64,000 nucleotides of DNA from Collinsella aerofaciens (GCF_028206995.1 NZ_JAQLFL010000001.1:1-64000); one strand, 5' to 3'. Positions 17,779 to 27,524 are shown, numbered from the stretch's first letter. Numbers and translations are program-made. Notes: a model not told the origin generated them from the letters alone.

Positions 17779-17961
17779 ATGGCTGACACCATCAAGATCA
17801 AGCAGGTCCGCAGCACCAACGGTTGCAAGCAGGACCAGGTCCGTACTGTCCGTGCCCTCGGTCTCCACAGGATCCGCGAGGTTCGCGAGATTGCTGACAA
17901 CGAGTCCGTCCGCGGCATGATCTTCAAGGTCAAGCACCTTGTCGAGATTGTAGAGGAGTAG
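17779..17961 (+). CDS. rpmD: Ribosomal protein uL30
   Basis: A 60-aa L30. QVRTVRALGLHRIREVREI and MIFKVKHLVEI fit the family. It is packed between rpsE and rplO with 2-3-bp gaps. Confidence 0.95.
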   Translation: MADTIKIKQVRSTNGCKQDQVRTVRALGLHRIREVREIADNESVRGMIFKVKHLVEIVEE

Positions 17962-17964
17962 CAA

Positions 17965-18414
17965 ATGCAGCTTCACGATCTTACTCCCGCGCCCGGTTCC
18001 ACCAAGAACCGCAAGCGCGTCGGCCGTGGCAATTCTTCGGGTCACGGCACCACTTCTGGCCGCGGCCAGAAGGGCCAGGGTTCCCGCTCTGGCGGCACCA
18101 AGGGTGCCGGCTTCGAGGGTGGCCAGACTCCGCTGGCTATGCGCCTGCCCAAGCTTCCGGGCTTCCGCAACCCCCGTCGTATCGAGTACACCGCCGTTAA
18201 CGTTGAGCGTCTCGAGCGTAAGTTCGAGGACGGCGCTGTGGTCGACGGTGCCGCTCTTAAGGCCGCTCGCATCACCAAGAGCGAGTTCGAGCCCGTCAAG
18301 GTGCTCGGCAATGGTGAGCTCACCAAGAAGTTCACGGTCAAGGTCGACAAGGTCAGCGCTTCTGCGCAGGCCAAGATCGAGGCCGCCGGCGGAAAGGTCG
18401 AGCTGCCGTGCTAA
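17965..18414 (+). CDS. rplO: Ribosomal protein uL15
   Basis: A 149-aa L15, an early assembly protein of the large subunit. [20 protein letters not shown] and the glycine-rich [20 protein letters not shown] region are typical. Its stop codon overlaps the secY start region. Confidence 0.97.
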   Translation: MQLHDLTPAPGSTKNRKRVGRGNSSGHGTTSGRGQKGQGSRSGGTKGAGFEGGQTPLAMRLPKLPGFRNPRRIEYTAVNVERLERKFEDGAVVDGAALKAARITKSEFEPVKVLGNGELTKKFTVKVDKVSASAQAKIEAAGGKVELPC

Positions 18415-19694
18415 ATGGTCTTAAGAATGCTTTCCGCATCAAAGAATTGCGCGAAAAGATTCTTTTTACCATAGCTATGCTCGTCGTGTACCGCATTGGT
18501 GCGCACGTTCCTGTGCCCGGCATTCCCTTCCAGGGGATGCTGGGCCTTTTCTCGACCGATAACAATTCGGTCGCCGCAGGTGCTATGGCCCTCCTGAATC
18601 TTTTCTCTGGCGGCGCGTTGAGCTATGTGTCGGTGTTTTCGCTGGGCATCATGCCTTACATCACCAGCTCGATCATCCTCCAGATGCTCCAGGCCGTCGT
18701 GCCTTCCCTGCATGAGCTTGCCCGCGAGGGCGAGGTCGGTCAGACCAAGATTACGCAGTATTCGCGTTACCTCACCCTGGCTCTGGCAATCCTCAACTCC
18801 GTGGGTTACCTCTTCCTCTTTAAGAGCTTCGGCATCAGCTTCAATGGCGCCGGCGCTCCCGAGATCATCTTCGACCTCATGATCGTCGGTACGCTCACCG
18901 CGGGCGCCATGCTGATCATGTGGATTGGTGAGCTCATCACCCAGCGCGGTATCGGCAATGGCATGTCGCTGATCATCTTCGCGAACATCATGGCCGGTCT
19001 GCCGCAGGCTATCTTCTCCAGCACCGAGGGCAATGCCGGTGGCATCATCACCATGGTGATCATCTGCGCCATCATCCTGCTGGTTATCCCGCTGATTGTT
19101 TTCCTTGAGCGCGGCCAGCGCCGCATCCCGGTCTCCTACGCTAAGCGCGTCGTGGGCCGTCGCATGATGGGTGGCCAGACCACCTACCTGCCCATCAAGG
19201 TCAACACCGCGGGTGTCGTGCCGATCATCTTCGCTTCGGCGCTGCTGTACTTCCCGGCTCAGATTGCCGTGTTCTTCCCCGGCATCGGCTGGATTCAGGC
19301 AGTTGCCTCCGCGCTTTCGACCGGTTGGCTCAACTGGGTGCTTAACGTTGTCCTCATCGTGTTCTTCGCGTACTTCTACACCTCCATGGTGTTCAACCCC
19401 GATGACACGGCCGATAACCTTAAGAAGCAGGGTGGCTTTATTCCGGGCGTCCGTCCGGGTAGGGCTACCGCGGCCTACATCAAGAACGCGCTCAACAAGA
19501 TCACGCTTCCCAGCGCTGTCTTTTTGGCGCTCATCGCCATCGTGCCTTCGATCATCTTCTCCTTCACGGGTAACCACCTGATCCAGGCATTTGGCGGCAC
19601 GTCCATCCTCATCATGGTCGGCGTCGTGCTCGACACAGTCGATAAGCTCGAAGGCCAGATCAAGATGTATGATTACGATGGATTCTTTAAATAG
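18408..19694 (+). CDS. secY: Protein translocase channel SecY
   Basis: The 428-aa central pore of the Sec translocon, with ten membrane segments. ALGIxPYI-type motif [28 protein letters not shown] and the cytoplasmic loop [10 protein letters not shown] are visible. The GTG start at 18408 overlaps the last codons of rplO, implying translational coupling. Its ATPase partner SecA is encoded at 40.2 kb. Confidence 0.97.
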   Translation: MLNGLKNAFRIKELREKILFTIAMLVVYRIGAHVPVPGIPFQGMLGLFSTDNNSVAAGAMALLNLFSGGALSYVSVFSLGIMPYITSSIILQMLQAVVPSLHELAREGEVGQTKITQYSRYLTLALAILNSVGYLFLFKSFGISFNGAGAPEIIFDLMIVGTLTAGAMLIMWIGELITQRGIGNGMSLIIFANIMAGLPQAIFSSTEGNAGGIITMVIICAIILLVIPLIVFLERGQRRIPVSYAKRVVGRRMMGGQTTYLPIKVNTAGVVPIIFASALLYFPAQIAVFFPGIGWIQAVASALSTGWLNWVLNVVLIVFFAYFYTSMVFNPDDTADNLKKQGGFIPGVRPGRATAAYIKNALNKITLPSAVFLALIAIVPSIIFSFTGNHLIQAFGGTSILIMVGVVLDTVDKLEGQIKMYDYDGFFK

Positions 19695-19712
19695 GCTAGA
19701 GGAGGATTGCTC

Positions 19713-20339
19713 ATGAACCTCGTATTGCTCGGAGCTCCGGGTGCCGGTAAGGGCACCGTCGCACAGGAGCTCGTCGCCGAGTTTGGCGTCGCTCACATTT
19801 CCACGGGCGACCTGCTGCGTGCTGCCGTCAAGGGTGGCACCGAGCTTGGTATTCAGGCTAAGAAGTACATGGATGCTGGCGAGCTCGTTCCCGACCAGCT
19901 CGTGATCGATCTTGTCAAGGAGCGCCTTGCCGCCGATGACGCCCAGCAGGGCTTCATCCTCGACGGCTTCCCGCGCAACACCGCCCAGGCCGTGACGCTC
20001 GATTCCGAGCTTTCCGCCATGGGTCGCGAGATCGACTGTGCCCTTCTGGTCGATGTGGCCCCCGAGGTCATTATCGATCGTCTGTCTTCGCGTCGCACCT
20101 GTCGCGCTTGCGGTTACACCGGCACTGCTGCCGATGCCACCTGCCCCAAGTGCGCAGGCGAGATGTATCAGCGCGACGACGATAAGCCCGAGACCATCAA
20201 GAACCGTCTCGACGTCTACGAGAAGTCCACGAGCCCGCTCGTCGACTACTATCGTGGCCAGGGTCTGCTCAAGTCGGTCAACGGTGACCAGGCTCGCGAG
20301 ACCGTGTACGGGGATGTCAAAGAGGCTCTCGGTCTATGA
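19713..20339 (+). CDS. adk: Adenylate kinase
   Basis: A 208-aa enzyme interconverting AMP + ATP and two ADP. GAPGAGKGT is the P-loop and LDGFPRN the AMP-site motif. The LID carries a four-cysteine zinc site (CRACGY and CPKCAG). I start at ATG 19713 behind GAGGAGG; the TTG six bases earlier is less likely. It is the only complete gene in the window ending in TGA, and that TGA overlaps the map start (ATGA). Confidence 0.96.
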   Translation: MNLVLLGAPGAGKGTVAQELVAEFGVAHISTGDLLRAAVKGGTELGIQAKKYMDAGELVPDQLVIDLVKERLAADDAQQGFILDGFPRNTAQAVTLDSELSAMGREIDCALLVDVAPEVIIDRLSSRRTCRACGYTGTAADATCPKCAGEMYQRDDDKPETIKNRLDVYEKSTSPLVDYYRGQGLLKSVNGDQARETVYGDVKEALGL

Positions 20340-21124
20340 TCAAGATTAAGTCTGCAACGCAAATCGAGCAGATGAAGAAGGCAGGAGCGCTATCTAAGAT
20401 GGCGCTCCGCCACGTTGGAGCCATGGTGCGCCCCGGCGTTTCGACTTTTGAGCTCGATCAGCTCGCGGAGCAGATTATCCGCATGCATGGCGGCACCCCG
20501 GCCTTTAAGGGTTACGGCGGGTTCCCGGGGACCATTTGCGCATCGATCAACGATGCCGTGGTCCACGGTATTCCCAACCCCGACATGATCCTGCGCGATG
20601 GCGATATCATCTCCATCGATACGGGAGCCGTTGTCGACGGTTGGGTCGGCGATAACGCTTGGACGTTTTTCGTCGGCACCCCCACGCCTGAAGCCAAGGC
20701 TTTGTGCGAGGTCACGCGCGATTGCCTTAAGGCTGCTATCGAGCAGGCCGTTCCCGGTAACCATATCGGGGACGTCGGTTATGCCGTTCAGTCTCTCGCC
20801 GAGTCTCACGGTTACGGCGTGCTTCGTGATTATGTGGGCCATGGCATTGGCCGCGTGATGCACGAGGACCCCAACGTTCCTAACTATGGAAAGAAGGGGA
20901 GGGGCGTTCGACTCCAGGCCGGCATGGTCATTGCCATCGAGCCGATGGTTACGATGGGTTCCAACCATGTGAGCACGGGCTCCGACGGTTGGATTGTTAC
21001 GACCAACGACCACCTGCCCGCCGCGCACTACGAGAACACCGTCGCTATTACCAATGACGGTCCGGTGATTCTCACCACGGATGCGCAAGGTGCTTGGTGT
21101 TCCTTGCAGGGCGGTGAAATGTAG
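20336..21124 (+). CDS. map: Methionine aminopeptidase, type I
   Basis: A 262-aa dinuclear-metal enzyme that removes initiator methionine. Metal ligands are apparent in SIDTGAVVDGWVGDNAWTF (two Asp), GHGIGRVMHEDP (His), IEPMV (Glu) and the late ENTVAIT (Glu). Start codon overlaps the adk stop by 4 bp. Confidence 0.96.
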   Translation: MIKIKSATQIEQMKKAGALSKMALRHVGAMVRPGVSTFELDQLAEQIIRMHGGTPAFKGYGGFPGTICASINDAVVHGIPNPDMILRDGDIISIDTGAVVDGWVGDNAWTFFVGTPTPEAKALCEVTRDCLKAAIEQAVPGNHIGDVGYAVQSLAESHGYGVLRDYVGHGIGRVMHEDPNVPNYGKKGRGVRLQAGMVIAIEPMVTMGSNHVSTGSDGWIVTTNDHLPAAHYENTVAITNDGPVILTTDAQGAWCSLQGGEM

Positions 21125-21199
21125 GGCTTGCGTCAAATGTACGCTTTAACATTTCAAATGTAACAAGTTCCATTTAGTTGTGGAGCCATTACGAAGTTA

Positions 21200-21228
21200 T
21201 TACGATGCGTGCATACGTGTTGTAGAAT
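21200..21228 (+). promoter_or_regulatory. Candidate infA promoter
   Basis: TTACGA (21200-21205), a 17-bp spacer and TAGAAT (21223-21228) lie 40 bp before the infA start, so infA and the genes after it may be transcribed independently of map. Confidence 0.5.
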
Positions 21229-21267
21229 ACTCAATTGCTGTCGTTTTCTAGAGAAAGATGATTGCTT

Positions 21268-21486
21268 GTGAAGAAGGAAGACGCAATTGAGCTCGAGGGT
21301 ACGGTAAAAGAGCCGCTGCCCAACGCCATGTTTAAGGTCGAGCTCGAGAACGGTCATTCGGTTCTGTGCAACATTTCTGGCAAGATCCGAATGAATTACA
21401 TCCGCATTCTCCCCGGTGACAGGGTTGTCGTGGAGCTTTCCCCGTACGACCTGACCCGCGGCCGCATCACCTATCGCTACAAATAG
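21268..21486 (+). CDS. infA: Translation initiation factor IF-1
   Basis: A 72-aa single OB-fold protein that occupies the ribosomal A site at initiation. The sequence runs [20 protein letters not shown] and ends GRITYRYK. I use GTG 21268, the family start; a TTG two codons earlier is the only alternative. Confidence 0.96.
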   Translation: MKKEDAIELEGTVKEPLPNAMFKVELENGHSVLCNISGKIRMNYIRILPGDRVVVELSPYDLTRGRITYRYK

Positions 21487-21636
21487 CGGCACGCATACAC
21501 GCACTCCATTTCCGGCTGCAGGCTTAGCTCAACCTACGGTCGGATTGTGTGTGAAGACCAGCCATAGTTTTAAACGCCTGCGGCTGGGCGAGTAGATAGT
21601 AGGGAAGTAGTTTGAGCGCTACCGAAAGGAAGAACG

Positions 21637-21750
21637 ATGAAGGTACGTCCTTCGGTCAAGAAGATGTGCGATAAGTGCAAAATCATTAGGCGCCATGGCA
21701 AGGTCCTCGTCATTTGCGAGAACCCCCGTCATAAGCAGCGTCAGGGTTAA
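21637..21750 (+). CDS. rpmJ: Ribosomal protein bL36
   Basis: A 37-aa zinc-binding L36. It begins [19 protein letters not shown] and ends NPRHKQRQG. The zinc ligands are the CDKC pair, a later Cys and a His. GAAAGGAAG precedes the ATG. The 150-bp gap from infA holds no gene. Confidence 0.95.
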   Translation: MKVRPSVKKMCDKCKIIRRHGKVLVICENPRHKQRQG

Positions 21751-21764
21751 GAGAGGAGACTACG

Positions 21765-22139
21765 TTGGCCCGTATTAATGGTGTCGACCTCCCGCGTGAG
21801 AAGCGCGTTGAGATCGGTCTGACCTACATTTACGGCATCGGCCGCACCACTGCGACGAAGATTTGCGTCGAGTGCAACGTTAACGTGGATACGCGCGTTA
21901 AGGACCTCACCGAGGATGAGGTTAACGCCATCCGCGATTATATCGATAAGAACCAGATCATGGTTGAGGGCGACCTCCGCCGTGAGCGCAACCAGAACGT
22001 CAAGCGCCTTATGGACATCGGCTGCAACCGCGGCCTTCGTCACCGCAAGGGCCTCCCGGTCCGCGGCCAGCGCACCCACACTAACGCTCGTACCCGCAAG
22101 GGCCCGAAGCGTCAGATCGGTGCTAAGAAGAAGAAATAA
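21765..22139 (+). CDS. rpsM: Ribosomal protein uS13
   Basis: A 124-aa S13 of the small-subunit head, contacting P-site tRNA. It starts [20 protein letters not shown] from a TTG at 21765 behind GAGAGGAG, 14 bp past rpm[21 protein letters not shown] is the C-terminal signature. Confidence 0.97.
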   Translation: MARINGVDLPREKRVEIGLTYIYGIGRTTATKICVECNVNVDTRVKDLTEDEVNAIRDYIDKNQIMVEGDLRRERNQNVKRLMDIGCNRGLRHRKGLPVRGQRTHTNARTRKGPKRQIGAKKKK

Positions 22140-22153
22140 GGAGCGCTAGATAG

Positions 22154-22558
22154 ATGGCTACTGCTAAGAAGAACGTTCGCGCTGCCCGTCTGAAGCGCGC
22201 GGACCGTAAGAACATTTCCGTGGGCCAGGCTCACATTCGTTCTACGTTCAACAACACGATCGTTTCGATCACCGATCCCCAGGGCAACGTCATTTCCTGG
22301 AAGTCGGCTGGCCAGGTGGGCTTCAAGGGCTCCCGTAAGTCCACGCCGTTCGCTGCCCAGATGGCTGCCGAGGCTGCTGCCAAGCAGGCCATGGAGCACG
22401 GTATGAAGAAGGTTTCCGTCTTCGTCAAGGGCCCCGGCTCCGGTCGTGAGACCGCCATCCGCTCCCTCCAGGCTGCTGGCCTCGAGGTCTCGAGCATCCA
22501 GGACAAGACCCCCATTCCGCACAACGGCTGCCGCCCCAAGAAGCGTCGCCGCGTGTAA
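22154..22558 (+). CDS. rpsK: Ribosomal protein uS11
   Basis: A 134-aa S11 of the platform. [20 protein letters not shown] and the C-terminal [17 protein letters not shown] are diagnostic. Confidence 0.97.
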   Translation: MATAKKNVRAARLKRADRKNISVGQAHIRSTFNNTIVSITDPQGNVISWKSAGQVGFKGSRKSTPFAAQMAAEAAAKQAMEHGMKKVSVFVKGPGSGRETAIRSLQAAGLEVSSIQDKTPIPHNGCRPKKRRRV

Positions 22559-22577
22559 CTGAAAGGATCGTATCAAT

Positions 22578-23174
22578 ATGGCAATCGACAGGACTCCTGT
22601 TCTTAAGCGCTGCCGTCAGCTCGGGATCGATCCCGCTGAGCTCGGTTACAGCAGCAAGAAGGAATCTATCCGTCAGCCCAAGCGCCGTCGCAAGGAATCT
22701 GAGTACGGCATGCAGCTGCGCGAGAAGCAGAAGGTCAAGTTCATCTATGGCGTTCTGGAGAAGCAGTTCCACGGCTACTTCAACAAGGCCCGCAAGATGA
22801 ACGGCGTCACCGGTGAGAACCTCATGATTATCCTTGAGTCTCGCCTCGACAATGTCGTCTTCCGTCTTGGCTTCGCCCGCACCCGCAAAGAGGCTCGTCA
22901 GTCCGTCCGTCACGGTCACTTCACCGTGAACGGCAAGCGCGTGGACATCCCGTCCTACCGCGTCAAGGCCGGCGACGTCGTCGCTGTCGGCGAGAAGTTC
23001 CGTGACCTCCTCCCCATCAAGGAGGCCCTGATTTCCTCCGAGCGCTTTGAGGTCCCTGGCTGGCTCGAGGTCGATATCGAGAAGCTGTCTGGTAACGTGC
23101 TCGCTCTGCCGACGCGTGAGCAGATCAGCGGTGATATCAACGAGCAGCTCATCGTCGAGCTCTACTCTAAGTAG
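22578..23174 (+). CDS. rpsD: Ribosomal protein uS4
   Basis: A 198-aa S4, a 16S assembly initiator. It has the S4 RNA-binding domain (RLDNVVFRLGFARTRKEARQ, GHFTVNGKRVDIPSYRVKAG). The N-terminal region lacks the zinc-binding cysteine cluster found in some S4 proteins. It lies directly ahead of rpoA. Confidence 0.96.
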   Translation: MAIDRTPVLKRCRQLGIDPAELGYSSKKESIRQPKRRRKESEYGMQLREKQKVKFIYGVLEKQFHGYFNKARKMNGVTGENLMIILESRLDNVVFRLGFARTRKEARQSVRHGHFTVNGKRVDIPSYRVKAGDVVAVGEKFRDLLPIKEALISSERFEVPGWLEVDIEKLSGNVLALPTREQISGDINEQLIVELYSK

Positions 23175-23206
23175 TCCATCCGGGCTGCTGAGGCTGGAGG
23201 TAATAC

Positions 23207-24148
23207 ATGTCAGAATTCATTAGGCCTCAGGTTCAGGTCGAAGAGATCAACGAGACGTCTGCTCGTGTCTCCGTCGAGCCGCTCGAGCGTGGTTACGGCG
23301 ATACGCTGGGTAACTCCCTTCGTCGCGTTCTTCTGTCCTCGCTCGAGGGTGCCGCCGTCGAGGCTATTCAGATCGATGGTGCGCAGCACGAGTTCATGAC
23401 CATCCCTAACATGGTCGAGGATGTCACCGACATCGTCCTGAATGTCAAGGGTCTTGTCTTCAGGGCTCTCGGCACGACCGACGAGGCGACCGCCACCATC
23501 TCGGTTGACGGCCCCTGCGAGGTCACCGGTGCGGACTTCTTTATTCCGTCCGAGTTTGAGCTGGTCAACCCCGAGCAGCACATCGCTACGCTCACCGAGG
23601 GTGGCCATCTCACCATGAGCATGCGCATCGGCTATGGCCGCGGCTATGTTTCTGGCGAGGCCAACAAGCGCGACAACGATCCCATCGGTGTGATCCACGT
23701 CGACTCGCTGTACTCGCCGGTTTCCCGTTGCGCCAAGCTCGTTGAGGCTTGCCGTGTCGGTCAGCACACCGACTACGACCGCCTTGTCCTCGAGATCGAG
23801 ACCAACGGCTCCATCGCCCCGCGCGACGCCGTGGTCCAGGCTGCCAATATCATCAACCAGCATATGGCCGCCTTTATGAACCTTGCCGAGACCCCCGAGG
23901 TCGAGGAGGAGGCTTCGATCTTCGCTCCCGAGGTCACCAACGACAACGCCGAGCTGGACAAGCAGATCGAGGATCTGGACCTTTCCGTCCGTTCCTACAA
24001 CTGCCTTAAGCGCGCCAGCATTCACTCGGTCCGTCAGCTCGTTGAGTTCTCGGAGAACGATCTGCTCAACATCCGTAACTTCGGTGTTAAGTCGATCGAG
24101 GAAGTGAAGGACAAGCTTGAGTCCATGGGCCTGAGCCTGAAGGCTTAA
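23207..24148 (+). CDS. rpoA: RNA polymerase alpha subunit
   Basis: A 313-aa alpha subunit. The N-terminal assembly domain shows ERGYGDTLGNSLRRVLLSSL, and the C-terminal domain that contacts UP elements and activators shows LDLSVRSYNCLKRASIHSV and LLNIRNFGVKSIEEVKDKL. GGAGG lies 8 bases before the ATG. Confidence 0.98.
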   Translation: MSEFIRPQVQVEEINETSARVSVEPLERGYGDTLGNSLRRVLLSSLEGAAVEAIQIDGAQHEFMTIPNMVEDVTDIVLNVKGLVFRALGTTDEATATISVDGPCEVTGADFFIPSEFELVNPEQHIATLTEGGHLTMSMRIGYGRGYVSGEANKRDNDPIGVIHVDSLYSPVSRCAKLVEACRVGQHTDYDRLVLEIETNGSIAPRDAVVQAANIINQHMAAFMNLAETPEVEEEASIFAPEVTNDNAELDKQIEDLDLSVRSYNCLKRASIHSVRQLVEFSENDLLNIRNFGVKSIEEVKDKLESMGLSLKA

Positions 24149-24178
24149 TGCTTCGCATATTTGAGGAGAAACTAGACC

Positions 24179-24646
24179 ATGCGTCACAACGTTAAGAAGG
24201 GCCTGAAGCTCGGCACCGATGCGAGCCACACCAAGGCCATGAAGAAGAGCCTTGCTAAGGCCCTCTTCGAGAACGACCGCATCAAGACCACCGAGACCCG
24301 CGCTAAGGCGCTGCGTTCGGTCGTCGACCCGATCATCACTTGGGCCAAGAAGGGCGACCTGCACTCTCGTCGTCTGGCTATTGCCAAGCTCGGCGATAAG
24401 CAGCTCGTTGCCGAGATCTTCGACAAGGCTGCTCAGGGCATGTGGCAGGACCGCAACGGCGGTTACACCCGCATCATGAAGCTCGGTAACCGTAAGGGCG
24501 ACAATGCTCCCATCGTTATCATGGAGCTCGTCACCGAGCCTTGCACGCCTAAGGCCAAGAAGGCCGCTCCGGCCCCCAAGAAGGCCGCTGCTCCCAAGAA
24601 GGTCGAGGCCGTCGAGGAGGCTCCTGCTGAGGAGACCGCTGAGTAG
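24179..24646 (+). CDS. rplQ: Ribosomal protein bL17 with Ala/Lys/Pro-rich tail
   Basis: A 155-aa L17. The core has KMRHNVKKGL-like start RHNVKKGLKLGTDASHTKAM and DRNGGYTRIMKLGNRKGDNA. From about residue 122 it continues as a low-complexity Lys/Ala/Pro then Glu-rich tail of about 33 residues. A strong terminator follows, marking the end of the ribosomal block proper. Confidence 0.96.
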   Translation: MRHNVKKGLKLGTDASHTKAMKKSLAKALFENDRIKTTETRAKALRSVVDPIITWAKKGDLHSRRLAIAKLGDKQLVAEIFDKAAQGMWQDRNGGYTRIMKLGNRKGDNAPIVIMELVTEPCTPKAKKAAPAPKKAAAPKKVEAVEEAPAEETAE

Positions 24647-24672
24647 ACTTTCCGTCTGCATAGGCTATATTC

Positions 24673-24703
24673 GAGGGGTACGTTCGCGTACCCCTCTTTT
24701 TTT
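24673..24703 (+). terminator. Strong terminator after rplQ
   Basis: A perfect 10-bp stem (GAGGGGTACG with CGTACCCCTC) closes a TTCG tetraloop and runs into seven T. Confidence 0.95.
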
Positions 24704-24738
24704 GTCGCGATACCGTTACTTGTTTGTTGGGAGCGCCC

Positions 24739-25563
24739 ATGACTGCGCCGTCTGATTTCAATTCGATTTCCGAGCTCGATGCCACGCTCGTCTTTCGCGT
24801 GGGCTACGATGGCTCGCCGTATAGCGGCTTTGCCGAGCAGCCTGGTCAGACGACGGTTGCGGGCGAGCTGCGCCGCGCTATCGAGACGCTCCTGCGCCGT
24901 CCGATCGACCTGACGTGTGCGGGGCGCACCGATGCCGGCGTGCATGCGGTGGCGCAGTACATCAGCGTGCCCGTAACGGACGCTGAGCTTGCGCTGACGC
25001 GCCGTAGGTGGCTGAGGGCCATGGATGCTCTGCTGCCGAAAGATGTCGCCATAAACGAGGTCTACAGGGCCCGTAAAGGCTTTTCTGCACGCTTTGATGC
25101 GCGTTCCCGTACGTATACGTACCGTATTGCCGATCGCGACGCGCGTCCCGTGCTCTCACGGGGTGCCGTGTGGTGGCATCGCTATCCCTTGGATGTTGAG
25201 GCTATGTCTGCTGCCTGCCCCGCGCTGCTGGGCGAGCAGGACTTTAAAAGCTTTTGCAAGGTTGCCTCGGCCGTTGGCAAGCCCACGCATCGCTGCGTGA
25301 TGCGTGCCGAGTTTGGCCATGAGGTTGCGTTTGGCGAGGACATCCTGACGTTTACCATCGAGGGCAATGCGTTTCTGCATTCGATGGTCCGCACGATCGT
25401 GGGCACGCTTGTCGAGATTGGCATGCATCGCCGTGAATCCGAGTGGATTCGCGAGGTCATCGATGCTTGCGACCGTACCGCTGCGGGCCCCACGGCTCCT
25501 GCCTGCGGCCTTACGTTTATGGGCGTGGATTACGATCCCGCCGAGCTCGTCGTGCTCGACTAG
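24739..25563 (+). CDS. truA: tRNA pseudouridine synthase A
   Basis: A 274-aa enzyme that makes pseudouridine at positions 38-40 of tRNA anticodon arms. The catalytic Asp is in CAGRTDAGVHAVAQ, near residue 62; FRVGYDGSPYSGFAEQPGQT marks the N-terminus and HSMVRTIVGTLVEIG the late motif. ATG 24739 has GGGAG upstream and is preferred to the TTG at 24724. It lies behind the rplQ terminator, so some transcription must start nearby. Confidence 0.94.
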   Translation: MTAPSDFNSISELDATLVFRVGYDGSPYSGFAEQPGQTTVAGELRRAIETLLRRPIDLTCAGRTDAGVHAVAQYISVPVTDAELALTRRRWLRAMDALLPKDVAINEVYRARKGFSARFDARSRTYTYRIADRDARPVLSRGAVWWHRYPLDVEAMSAACPALLGEQDFKSFCKVASAVGKPTHRCVMRAEFGHEVAFGEDILTFTIEGNAFLHSMVRTIVGTLVEIGMHRRESEWIREVIDACDRTAAGPTAPACGLTFMGVDYDPAELVVLD

Positions 25564-25724
25564 GGGAGGGCTCGACGCGTCGTGCGTCGACACCCGTCAT
25601 CTGTGGGCTGCGCGTGTGCAACATCTGTTCTTGGCGTGCAATACAACCGGTGTCTAATTGCTTTTATTGTCGGGGTGTACCATGAACCACGGTTTGATTC
25701 ATTGCTGTCGAGAGGACGGATAAC

Positions 25725-26765
25725 TTGGTTCGACGTGGCTCGCATCCGCGACTTTCGGTGATCCTTGTGGTAGAAGGTTCGCCCAGCTATGCGATGCGTG
25801 CGCTCGAGAGTATCCAGAACCAAGACCTCTACGATTTGCAGATTGTCGTTGTTTGCCGCGATGCTGCGCCCGGTGTGCGCCATTCGCTTCAAGTTGCTGC
25901 CGACAGGGACATCCATATTGATTTGATTGACGTCGAGGACGCGAAGCGCGGTGCTTGTCTTCGTGCCGGTTTTGCTGCCTCGCGTGGCTCTCAAATCATC
26001 GCCATGAACGCCGATGAGTGGTTTGCTCCGCAGACCCTTTCCAAGATGGTCGATATCGCGTGCGATACTGCGGCAGACATTGTGCTCCCCTCGGTGTCGC
26101 TCGATCGATACGATGTGCATCGCGAGCGTCATTCGCGCGTCTTGGATGCTGCTCATATTTCCATTGATGGCAAATCTTCGATGGTGGCCGGGCTGCCTCA
26201 GTTGATTTTAGGCGGCCTTGTCGTTCAGACCTCTGGCGTGATGTACAGCCGCTCGCTGTTTGAGGCATGCCTTTTGTGCGACAAGGTGTTTCGCACAGTT
26301 GGGTTTATGGCATGCGCGCTTTCGCAGGCACGATGCGTGTCCGGCTGCGGCGATGCTTGTTTCCACGCGGCGGCACCTAAGCTTACAGATGCCTTTGATC
26401 CCACCATGTATGCCAAGGTATCCGATGATACCCGAGCGCTCGACGAGCTTGCGGACTCACTCTCGGAAGCAGATAGCGGTGGTCGGCTCAAGCTGGCAAG
26501 CCAGAAGTTCTACTTTGCCGGACTGGTCGCCTGCATCGAGAATTTGTGTCTGAGCCCGCATGGGGTGTCGTCAATCGAGCGTTCCGCCCGCATGCGTGAT
26601 ATGCTCGAGGCGCCTCGAACCCGTCAGATGGTCGCCGCGCTCAAGGATAACCATCGGGGACTCGGTCTGTTGTTTGGGCCGATCGCCAGCGCCAAGCCCG
26701 CGCGCTGCGTGATATGTACGCATCTGGCAGCTTTTCTTAACCGGACGGGCGCAAAAACCGCCTAA
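25725..26765 (+). CDS. Glycosyltransferase-like protein (GT2 fold)
   Basis: A 346-aa protein with a GT-A-type N-terminal half: RLSVILVVEGSPSYAMRALE, IQNQDLYDLQIVVVCRD, GACLRAGFAASRGSQIIAMN followed by ADEW. The ADEW motif stands where GT2 enzymes have DxD, so only one acidic residue pair remains and activity is uncertain. The C-terminal ~180 residues are not familiar. The start is TTG 25725 behind AGAGGA. It is a single gene between truA and argR, with no other polysaccharide genes around it. Confidence 0.65.
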   Translation: MVRRGSHPRLSVILVVEGSPSYAMRALESIQNQDLYDLQIVVVCRDAAPGVRHSLQVAADRDIHIDLIDVEDAKRGACLRAGFAASRGSQIIAMNADEWFAPQTLSKMVDIACDTAADIVLPSVSLDRYDVHRERHSRVLDAAHISIDGKSSMVAGLPQLILGGLVVQTSGVMYSRSLFEACLLCDKVFRTVGFMACALSQARCVSGCGDACFHAAAPKLTDAFDPTMYAKVSDDTRALDELADSLSEADSGGRLKLASQKFYFAGLVACIENLCLSPHGVSSIERSARMRDMLEAPRTRQMVAALKDNHRGLGLLFGPIASAKPARCVICTHLAAFLNRTGAKTA

Positions 26766-26771
26766 ACGGCT

Positions 26772-26809
26772 CATTTCGAAACAAATTTGCATAGAATTGT
26801 TTCGAAATG
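26772..26809. promoter_or_regulatory. Perfect 13-bp inverted repeat upstream of argR
   Basis: CATTTCGAAACAA (26772-26784) and TTGTTTCGAAATG (26797-26809) are perfect complements around a 12-nt AT-rich spacer, 89 bp before argR. No T-run follows on the plus strand. It could be an operator or the 3' end of the preceding gene. Confidence 0.5.
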
Positions 26810-26897
26810 CGTTCTTATACACAAAAGCCTTCAAATAGCGTTAAACTATTCAATCACTGATTGATTGTCTCCGCCATCTTTTGGAGAGAGGGTTTGT

Positions 26898-27335
26898 ATG
26901 GCTAAAAAACGCAATGGGCGCCAGGATGCCATTAGAGATATTGTGCGCAATAAGGACGTTCGCACGCAGCGCGTGCTGGTCGATGAGCTCCGCGCTATGG
27001 GCTTTGATTGCACGCAGGCGACTGTCTCTCGCGATATTGCCGATATGGGGCTGCGTAAGCTCCCTGAGGGCATCTATGTTCTGGCAGAGGACCTGCATCT
27101 GCAGCGTATGGTTTCCGAGCTCGTAACGGGCGTTCTGCGCACCGATAATCTGGTTATGATTAAGGCTCAGCCTGGCACGGCTTCCGGCATCGCCGCCGCT
27201 GTTGATGCGGCAGAGCTGCCCGATGTGCTTGGCTCGCTTGCCGGCAACGATACGATTTTGGTTATTGCCCAGACGGCCGAGGACGGCGAGCGTCTTGAGG
27301 CGCTGATCAATAAGCTGAGCAATTCTCGCAAGTAG
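26898..27335 (+). CDS. argR: Arginine repressor ArgR
   Basis: A 145-aa hexameric arginine-responsive regulator. The N-terminal winged helix includes RQDAIRDIVRNKDVRTQ and FDCTQATVSRDIADMGLRKL. The C-terminal oligomerisation and arginine-binding domain includes PGTASGIAAAVDAA and GNDTILVIAQT. ATG 26898 with GGAGAGAGGG is the natural start. A sequence with ATTCA half-sites (around 26848-26865) just upstream could be an autoregulatory ARG box. No arg biosynthetic gene is adjacent. Confidence 0.93.
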   Translation: MAKKRNGRQDAIRDIVRNKDVRTQRVLVDELRAMGFDCTQATVSRDIADMGLRKLPEGIYVLAEDLHLQRMVSELVTGVLRTDNLVMIKAQPGTASGIAAAVDAAELPDVLGSLAGNDTILVIAQTAEDGERLEALINKLSNSRK

Positions 27336-27386
27336 GCGTGCGGGTCGTGCGCTCGGCACTGTGCGCGCTGACATAGTGGCTTGTAA

Positions 27387-27419
27387 GGGGTATCGACGTT
27401 GGTCGGTACCCCCTTTTTT
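27387..27419 (+). terminator. Terminator after argR
   Basis: GGGGTATCGAC pairs with GTCGGTACCCC around GTTG, followed by CTTTTTTG. Confidence 0.85.
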
Positions 27420-27452
27420 GTCTGCCGGTATAAAGACCGCCCATCAGGTCGC

Positions 27453-27500
27453 TTTAAACAAAAAAGGCCCCCGAGCAGTTTAATAAGCTGCTCGGGGGCC
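27453..27500 (-). terminator. Terminator of the class A PBP gene
   Basis: GGCCCCCGAGCAG (27466-27478) pairs perfectly with CTGCTCGGGGGCC (27488-27500) around a 9-nt loop. On the minus strand it enters a T-rich run. Confidence 0.9.
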
Positions 27501-27524
27501 TTGTTGCTTATGGCCAGATGATTT

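Noticed and set aside
20336..20339. Reassignment of TGA to an amino acid
   Set aside because: adk ends at TGA at its usual C-terminus, and no gene needs TGA read through. Rarity, not recoding, explains the pattern.
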